Positions 59,576-64,000 of a stretch of DNA of 64,000 nt are shown here, piece by piece. Position numbers and translations under genes: made by a program. This DNA comes from Chloroflexota bacterium (GTDB lineage: Bacteria > Chloroflexota > Anaerolineae > Promineifilales > Promineifilaceae). The stretch spans positions 19,436-83,435 of the forward strand of contig JAHDEB010000004.1 of NCBI GenBank assembly GCA_020629055.1, given 5' to 3'. The first letter of the stretch is position 1. Every line of letters begins with the position of its first letter. The notes beneath the pieces were generated by a model. That model searched no databases. It saw only the letters and a program-made list of their open reading frames with translations, and was not told the DNA's origin.

Positions 59576-60199
59576 ATGGAAACGACATCAGAGACAATTC
59601 AGATTATCGGGTACGGATCTTTGCTGCTTGAAAAATCAGCAAGGCTAAGTGTCCCAAACCTAACCGGGTTCCGCCTTGTACGCGTCCCAAACTATATTCG
59701 AATATTCAACAAAGTAGGCGTTGTGTTTCACACTCGCCGGCCGATTGCCCACAGCGATGTTCGCCGCGCCTCTTGCGCCACCCGCAGGCGGGATGGCGCT
59801 GAAATCATATGCACCACATTCGAATGCCCCAAAGATGAGTTTCCGGCGTTGTTTGAACGAGAACATCGCTTCCGCTGGATTGAGGTTGATTTTGTGGAAA
59901 TGAACGGGGAGGTTGGCAAAGGGATCATGTGTACCGAATGGACCGATCACGAATATAGAGCAAATCGAATCAAAGATGATGCTGACTATTTCAACCGAGT
60001 TGGGCAATACTATCAAGGCAAGCTATGGCGGGATGACATCTTGCCATTCCCCGAATATCTGCAATTATGTCTCGATGCTGCCCGTAGCCACAGCGATGAG
60101 CTGGTTGAACATTTTCTTCAATCATCTTATTTAGCAGATGGTGTCACACCGCTTGGGGATTATTTAAGATCTAACCCAGATGCTTTAATAGGCGGTTGA
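59576..60199 (+). CDS. Gamma-glutamylcyclotransferase-fold protein
   Basis: A 207-residue protein. GYGSLL (residues 12-17) after strand QII is the substrate-binding loop of the GGCT superfamily (YGSNL/YGSLL), and FECPKDEFPALFEREHRFRW places a Glu that could be the catalytic acid. The C-terminal half is extended and helical, longer than classic GGCT. Family members cleave gamma-glutamyl amines or peptides to 5-oxoproline; activity here is unproven. No Shine-Dalgarno site. Confidence 0.72.
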   Translation: METTSETIQIIGYGSLLLEKSARLSVPNLTGFRLVRVPNYIRIFNKVGVVFHTRRPIAHSDVRRASCATRRRDGAEIICTTFECPKDEFPALFEREHRFRWIEVDFVEMNGEVGKGIMCTEWTDHEYRANRIKDDADYFNRVGQYYQGKLWRDDILPFPEYLQLCLDAARSHSDELVEHFLQSSYLADGVTPLGDYLRSNPDALIGG

Positions 60200-60262
60200 A
60201 AGCACAGCTCGCGGTGATAACCGTGGCCTTTCATCAATTTTGCAGATGTACAGACTCATCCT

Positions 60263-61819
60263 TTAACAGCAAATTAAATCGGCCGCTTTTTCAGCGATCA
60301 TCATCGTAGGGGCATTGGTATTGCCACCCACAATTTCAGGCATCACCGATGCATCCGCCACACGCAGCCCCTGCACACCGTAAACGTTTAACTGCGGACT
60401 GACAACGGCCAGTGGATCAACGCCCATCTTACAGGTGCCGCAAAAATGCCAGTTGGTCCCCAGCTTTTCACGCAGGTAAACAGACAGTTCTGCGTCTGAC
60501 TGAACGGCCAAACCTGGAAACTCCTCGACCACTTGCGCCTGTTGATACGGTTCAGTTTGGATCAGCTGGCGCACCATTCTGACCCCTTTCAAAAGGGTTT
60601 GAACGTCGTCATCTTCTTCAAAGTAATTGGGCTGAATGATCGGAGGCTGTAGCGGGTCGGCCGACCTGAGTGAAATCGTGCCGCGGTCTTTCGGCCGCAT
60701 CAGGCTAACGGTGATATAAAAATCAACATTCTCTTCCGCTTCATAGTCGATAACGCTTGAATAAAGCTGAATGTTGGGGATTTCTCGGTCCGGCTCAGTT
60801 TTGATAAACGCCCCCACTGACCCCCAACTCATCCCCAACACACCACCCCTTGATCGTGCATACTCGGCTTCAGCATCCGCCATCTGTTCGGCCGTGACCC
60901 GCAGCGAAGGCTTGCAGTTAAAGCGCATCACAACCTGGGCATGGTCCTGCAAGTTTTGCCCGACGCCGGGTAAATCAACGACGATGGGAATATCGTGATT
61001 GGTTAGCTCTGCGGCCGGACCGATGCCGGAATTCAGCAATATTTGAGGTGAGTTGATCGCCCCGCCAGACAAAATCACCTCTTTGCGAACATAAGCATTT
61101 TTAAGCTCACCTTGATGTACATAATAAACACCGGTTGCCCGTTTATCTTCGAAAAGAACTTTCGTCACCATCGCGAATGGGATAGCGGTTAAATTGGGGC
61201 GAGACAAGGCCGGTTTGAGCCAAGCATCTGCCGCACTAAAACGAGCGTTGTCTTTGCGCGTATATTGATATCGGCCGACCCCCTCTTGCCCCACGCCATT
61301 AAAGTCTCGGTTGAAAGGCCATCCCAAAGCCCGGCCGCCAGCGATAAAACGCTCGATGTTTATCGATACCGGTGGCACAGCTTCTAAGTCGGACACATAC
61401 AGCTCTCCATCGGTGCCGTGATACTCCGATTCGATGTGTATCTGCTTCTCAGATTTCTTAAAGTAGGGGAGCACGTCCGCATACGACCAGCCTGCATTCC
61501 CCAATTCGGCCCAACGATCATAATCCCAGCGATGCCCCCGAATATAGATCATGTTATTGATCGAGCTAGAACCACCCATCACCTTGCCACGCGGCCAATC
61601 GATCTGGCGGCCGTTGAGCTGTGGTTGAGGCTCTGTTTGATAGCCCCAATCCACATCAGACCCAAAATGGTCTTTCCAACGCCATGGCACTTTTAGATCC
61701 GGTTTGTCATCAGGCCCCCCGGCCTCGAGCAACAGCACTCGGTTGTTTGGGTTTTCAGAAAGGCGATTGGCCAACAGACATCCGGCCGAACCCGCCCCAA
61801 CAATTATATAATCGACCAT
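60263..61819 (-). CDS. GMC oxidoreductase, choline dehydrogenase-like
   Basis: A 518-residue FAD enzyme of the glucose-methanol-choline family. GAGSAGC (residues 8-14) and LLLEAGG bind [30 protein letters not shown] is signature 1, [17 protein letters not shown] signature 2, and [11 protein letters not shown] near 447 followed by [30 protein letters not shown] carries the active-site His and Asn. Substrates may be choline, other alcohols or polyethylene-glycol-like chains. It is monocistronic, with a family A repeat upstream. Confidence 0.9.
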   Translation of the reverse strand: MVDYIIVGAGSAGCLLANRLSENPNNRVLLLEAGGPDDKPDLKVPWRWKDHFGSDVDWGYQTEPQPQLNGRQIDWPRGKVMGGSSSINNMIYIRGHRWDYDRWAELGNAGWSYADVLPYFKKSEKQIHIESEYHGTDGELYVSDLEAVPPVSINIERFIAGGRALGWPFNRDFNGVGQEGVGRYQYTRKDNARFSAADAWLKPALSRPNLTAIPFAMVTKVLFEDKRATGVYYVHQGELKNAYVRKEVILSGGAINSPQILLNSGIGPAAELTNHDIPIVVDLPGVGQNLQDHAQVVMRFNCKPSLRVTAEQMADAEAEYARSRGGVLGMSWGSVGAFIKTEPDREIPNIQLYSSVIDYEAEENVDFYITVSLMRPKDRGTISLRSADPLQPPIIQPNYFEEDDDVQTLLKGVRMVRQLIQTEPYQQAQVVEEFPGLAVQSDAELSVYLREKLGTNWHFCGTCKMGVDPLAVVSPQLNVYGVQGLRVADASVMPEIVGGNTNAPTMMIAEKAADLICC

Positions 61820-61980
61820 TGCACACCCTGTTTTTCTAACTGTTTTACTTAGTCAAGAGTGACTATATTCTAAATCGACGCAAAGTGTTAGCGTTGAGAT
61901 TGATTCAAGTGAGGAGTAGTGGGGGATTCGGCCGAATCCAATACAATCCACTGAGCGCCTATTTACAAAATTTCGAGTAA

Positions 61981-62083
61981 TTGTTCAGCGCCCCAGCTAT
62001 TTACGCCAGATTGGGCCAGTTTTTAGCTCGGCTTTCCGTAGAATACAGATCCTTTTGTCAAACTGGACCAACCTGCTGAACAA
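61981..62083. repeat. 103-bp inverted-repeat element, family A, copy 3
   Basis: TTGTTCAGC (61981-61989) and GCTGAACAA (62075-62083) are the ends; TTGGGCCAGTTTTTAG and AAACTGGACCAA form the inner stem. It lies between the divergent GMC and DMT transporter genes. Confidence 0.87.
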
Positions 62084-62116
62084 AAACAATTTCGATTTAT
62101 TTATCAAGGAACTCCC

Positions 62117-63052
62117 ATGACCACCCAGGCACTGCCTTATATCATTTTACTCGGCTTTATGTATGGCTCGACCCTCATCGCTTCACGCTTTAGCGTCGGC
62201 CAGTTCGAGCCACTCACCTACATCGGTCTGCGGGTTACCTTGGCAGCTATCGCCCATCTGGTGATCTACTATTTCTCACGCAACAAGCAGTGGCCTACAG
62301 ACAAATGGCTTTGGATTCACGCGCTCATCTTGGGCGTTTTCGGGACCGCCCTACCAATGAGCGGGATGGTTCTATCACTCACCCACCTGTCGAGTGGCGT
62401 CGCCTCTATCCTAATCACAACCGGCCCGGCCGTCACCGTCTTGTTTGCCCATTTTATGCTAGATGATGAACGTTTAACTTGGCGGACAATGATCGGTATC
62501 GGGCTGGCTTTGGCCGGGGCCATTTTGCTTGCACTGCGTGGAGAAACCGGCCTGGCAGATGGGTCTGGCAGCTTGATGGGGTACGTTTTAGTGCTGGGGG
62601 CGATGCTGATGGGCAGTGCCAGCACCATTTATGCCCGCAAATATATGAAAACCTATGATTCATACGATGTAGCAAGCATTCGGATGTTTGCGGCCGCCCT
62701 GATGATGATCCCCTTATCGCTGCTGTTTGTCGGCTTTGATCTAAGCGCCGTCACCAACATCGGGTATGGGGCGTTAATCTATGCATCGATCATGGGAACC
62801 TTTGGCGGCATGATGTTGGCGTTTTACAACATCAAACATTTTGGGGCAACCGCCTCTTCAATGGTTGCCTATGTCGTCCCAATAGTGGCCAATATCGGCG
62901 GTATCCTTATTTTAGATGAGGTTTTTACGCGCGGTATGCTGTTCGGGGCCGCCCTCATCGTCATCGGAATCTACATCATTAATCGCAAAAGCGTAGAACC
63001 GTCTAAAGCCATCCCCCCTGTGCAAATGCCGGCCGGAAAAGCGGGTGATTAA
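62117..63052 (+). CDS. EamA/DMT superfamily transporter
   Basis: A 311-residue membrane protein with ten hydrophobic segments arranged as two EamA repeats (about 8-140 and 155-292). Signature text includes MYGSTLIASRFSVGQFEPLTYIGLRVTLAA, LSSGVASILITTGPAVTVLFAHFML and the second-repeat SSMVAYVVPIVANIGGILILDE. Such proteins export amino acids or other metabolites. AAGGAACTCCC precedes the ATG. The following DUF1028 lipoprotein gene starts 95 bp downstream. Confidence 0.9.
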   Translation: MTTQALPYIILLGFMYGSTLIASRFSVGQFEPLTYIGLRVTLAAIAHLVIYYFSRNKQWPTDKWLWIHALILGVFGTALPMSGMVLSLTHLSSGVASILITTGPAVTVLFAHFMLDDERLTWRTMIGIGLALAGAILLALRGETGLADGSGSLMGYVLVLGAMLMGSASTIYARKYMKTYDSYDVASIRMFAAALMMIPLSLLFVGFDLSAVTNIGYGALIYASIMGTFGGMMLAFYNIKHFGATASSMVAYVVPIVANIGGILILDEVFTRGMLFGAALIVIGIYIINRKSVEPSKAIPPVQMPAGKAGD

Positions 63053-63147
63053 CCTCGTCGCACCTTGCGTCGTAAAGCGAATCTAGGTAAAAAGAGTCGG
63101 TAGGTCTTTCAAAATTTCGCTAGTCCCAAAAGTAAAGAGTTAAAGAA

Positions 63148-64000
63148 ATGATAAAACACATCCTATTTATCGGATTGATTTTAATGCTGACCGGCTGCAT
63201 GCAACCGAAACATCCCAGTACATGGTCAATTGTGGCGGCTGACCCCACCACGGGTGAAGTTGGCGTCGCGGCCGCTTCTTGTGTGCCTGTCGCCATCGAT
63301 GGATTGGCCTCGCTTGTGCCAGGGCAAGGGGTCGCGGCGACTCAGGCGGCGTTTGATATTAGCAATCGAGACCGTGTCTTTGGCTTGTTAAAAGATGGCA
63401 TGTCGGCCGATGAAATCGTGCCGATGGTGACTGGTGATGATAGTGGGGCCGCTACCCGTCAATACGGCATCATCACCTTTAACGACGACGGAGAGCAGTT
63501 GGCAGGCTTTACGGGCGATGAAAATTCAGCCTGGGCCGGTGATAAACAGGCTGATACGCCGTTCCTTGTGACCGCTCAGGGGAATATTCTTGAAGGGGAG
63601 GAAGTTGTTCAAGCTGCACTTGATGCCTTTTCTGATGAATCTCTCGGTCCTGTCACCCTTTCAGACCGATTGATGCGGGCGCTAGAGGCGGGCTCGGCCG
63701 CGGGTGGAGACACGAGATGCAACCGTGTCGTACACCAAACCGCCTCGGCCACATTTATCATGGTTGCCCAAGGAGATGAGCAACCGTTCGCAGCACCTGA
63801 TTTTGGCCAATCGGCTTTGGATTCTGCTGCAGTCCCGTCATTGTATTTGAGTGTTTCAAATGGGGTTGGGGGGCCAAACCCGATCATTGAACTACGAGCC
63901 GAGTATGATCAATGGCGGCAATCAAATTTACCCAGCTGTGCAGATTGTGACTTAGCAGCGATTGAAGTCCCGGCCGGGGGTGGCACACTGACCTCTGTTT
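63148..64000 (+). CDS. DUF1028 lipoprotein, 5' part
   Basis: 284 codons are visible and the frame is still open at the window edge. FIGLILMLTGC is a lipoprotein signal peptide with Cys17. The mature protein opens with TWSIVAADPTTGEVGVAAASC, the DUF1028 hallmark, in which the region resembles Ntn-hydrolases with the cleaved Thr/Ser-Cys end; VAATQAAFDISNRDRVFGLL and GFTGDENSAWAGDK follow. DUF1028 proteins have no firm function, though some genomes place them beside RidA or peptidase genes. The start is supported by the signal peptide; only a weak AAAGAG precedes it. Confidence 0.85.
   Translation, partial: MIKHILFIGLILMLTGCMQPKHPSTWSIVAADPTTGEVGVAAASCVPVAIDGLASLVPGQGVAATQAAFDISNRDRVFGLLKDGMSADEIVPMVTGDDSGAATRQYGIITFNDDGEQLAGFTGDENSAWAGDKQADTPFLVTAQGNILEGEEVVQAALDAFSDESLGPVTLSDRLMRALEAGSAAGGDTRCNRVVHQTASATFIMVAQGDEQPFAAPDFGQSALDSAAVPSLYLSVSNGVGGPNPIIELRAEYDQWRQSNLPSCADCDLAAIEVPAGGGTLTSV

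Larger units (their letters stand above)
1..64000. repeat. Genome-wide over-representation of the palindrome CGGCCG
   Basis: CGGCCG recurs throughout coding and some non-coding DNA, on both sides and in all codon phases (for example 2403, 2732, 2883, 3173 and 3384 in the first 1.2 kb of one gene). I count 14 in 2248-5178 against fewer than one expected at even base use, and about ten in 17476-22143. Related words such as GGCCGA and TGGCCG are not equally raised. This is reminiscent of HIP1 in cyanobacteria. Confidence 0.8.

Noticed and set aside
1..64000. tRNA, rRNA, CRISPR array, prophage or integron
   Set aside because: I scanned gaps for T-loop words, regular short repeats with spacers, integrase or capsid-like proteins and found none.

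Overview
The window looks like chromosome of a free-living, heterotrophic member of the Chloroflexota (Anaerolineae/Ardenticatenia-like). Pointers are Tat-type lipoproteins with SRRxFI leaders, two giant secreted proteins with the same short FLP...R tail, a salicylyl/aminobenzoyl-CoA type hydroxylase-reductase fusion, a selenoprotein B family gene, and gene gaps packed with palindromic repeats. The phylum call is inference; there is no rRNA or ribosomal marker here. GC is near 50 percent. I see no tRNA, rRNA, CRISPR array, transposase or phage gene.

Left part (1-17.5 kb): the 3' end of an APS kinase gene, a stand-alone Lrp/AsnC effector domain, a Tat lipoprotein, a YdiJ-type FAD/Fe-S 2-hydroxyacid dehydrogenase behind two leader hairpins, then a leftward block of tryptophan 2,3-dioxygenase, acyl-CoA dehydrogenase, RidA, enoyl-CoA hydratase, SDR and GNAT. 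A 1188-residue secreted FG-GAP/discoidin protein follows. At 14800-15582 lies a gene interrupted by an in-frame UGA that reads as a selenocysteine codon (GrdB/PrdB family) with a SECIS-like hairpin just after it, followed by an SDR and a HAD phosphatase.

Middle (17.5-43.4 kb): a 1555-residue secreted protein, a fatty-acid desaturase, a GFA protein, methyltransferase, HExxH lipoprotein, a second RidA followed by a VOC gene remnant, a blasticidin-S-deaminase-like enzyme, a chloramphenicol-phosphotransferase-like/GNAT fusion and a sulfatase. Then comes a PaaX regulator divergent from a bifunctional aryl-CoA monooxygenase/reductase, a 4HBT thioesterase, a benzoate/2-aminobenzoate-CoA ligase, an ornithine-cyclodeaminase-family enzyme, a cupin, a class V PLP enzyme (possible kynureninase role) and a MOSC protein. 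GntR, DUF1338 (2-oxoadipate dioxygenase/decarboxylase family) and glutaryl-CoA-dehydrogenase-like genes follow.

Right part (43.9-64 kb): an unrecognised protein, a Gfo/Idh/MocA oxidoreductase, a tight trio (2-hydroxyacid dehydrogenase, PfkB kinase, BtpA-like barrel), two class III aminotransferases, a second sulfatase, a Tat flavin amine oxidase, a SulP-STAS-cNMP transporter, TatD, a two-ACT-domain protein, a methyltransferase, a GGCT-fold protein, a GMC oxidoreductase, a DMT exporter, and a DUF1028 lipoprotein running off the end.

How it fits together (inference): the TDO block and the aryl-CoA block, about 21 kb apart, together match the gene content of the aerobic 2-aminobenzoyl-CoA route known from Azoarcus evansii (ligase, fused monooxygenase/reductase, three beta-oxidation enzymes, RidA-like protein). 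The DUF1338, glutaryl-CoA dehydrogenase and 2-hydroxyglutarate-dehydrogenase-like genes could finish tryptophan/lysine carbon.

Overlaid on everything is a heavy excess of the palindrome CGGCCG (14 copies in one 2.9-kb gene) and at least five families of dispersed inverted repeats that fill most gene gaps. The best defined is a 103-bp element present three times.
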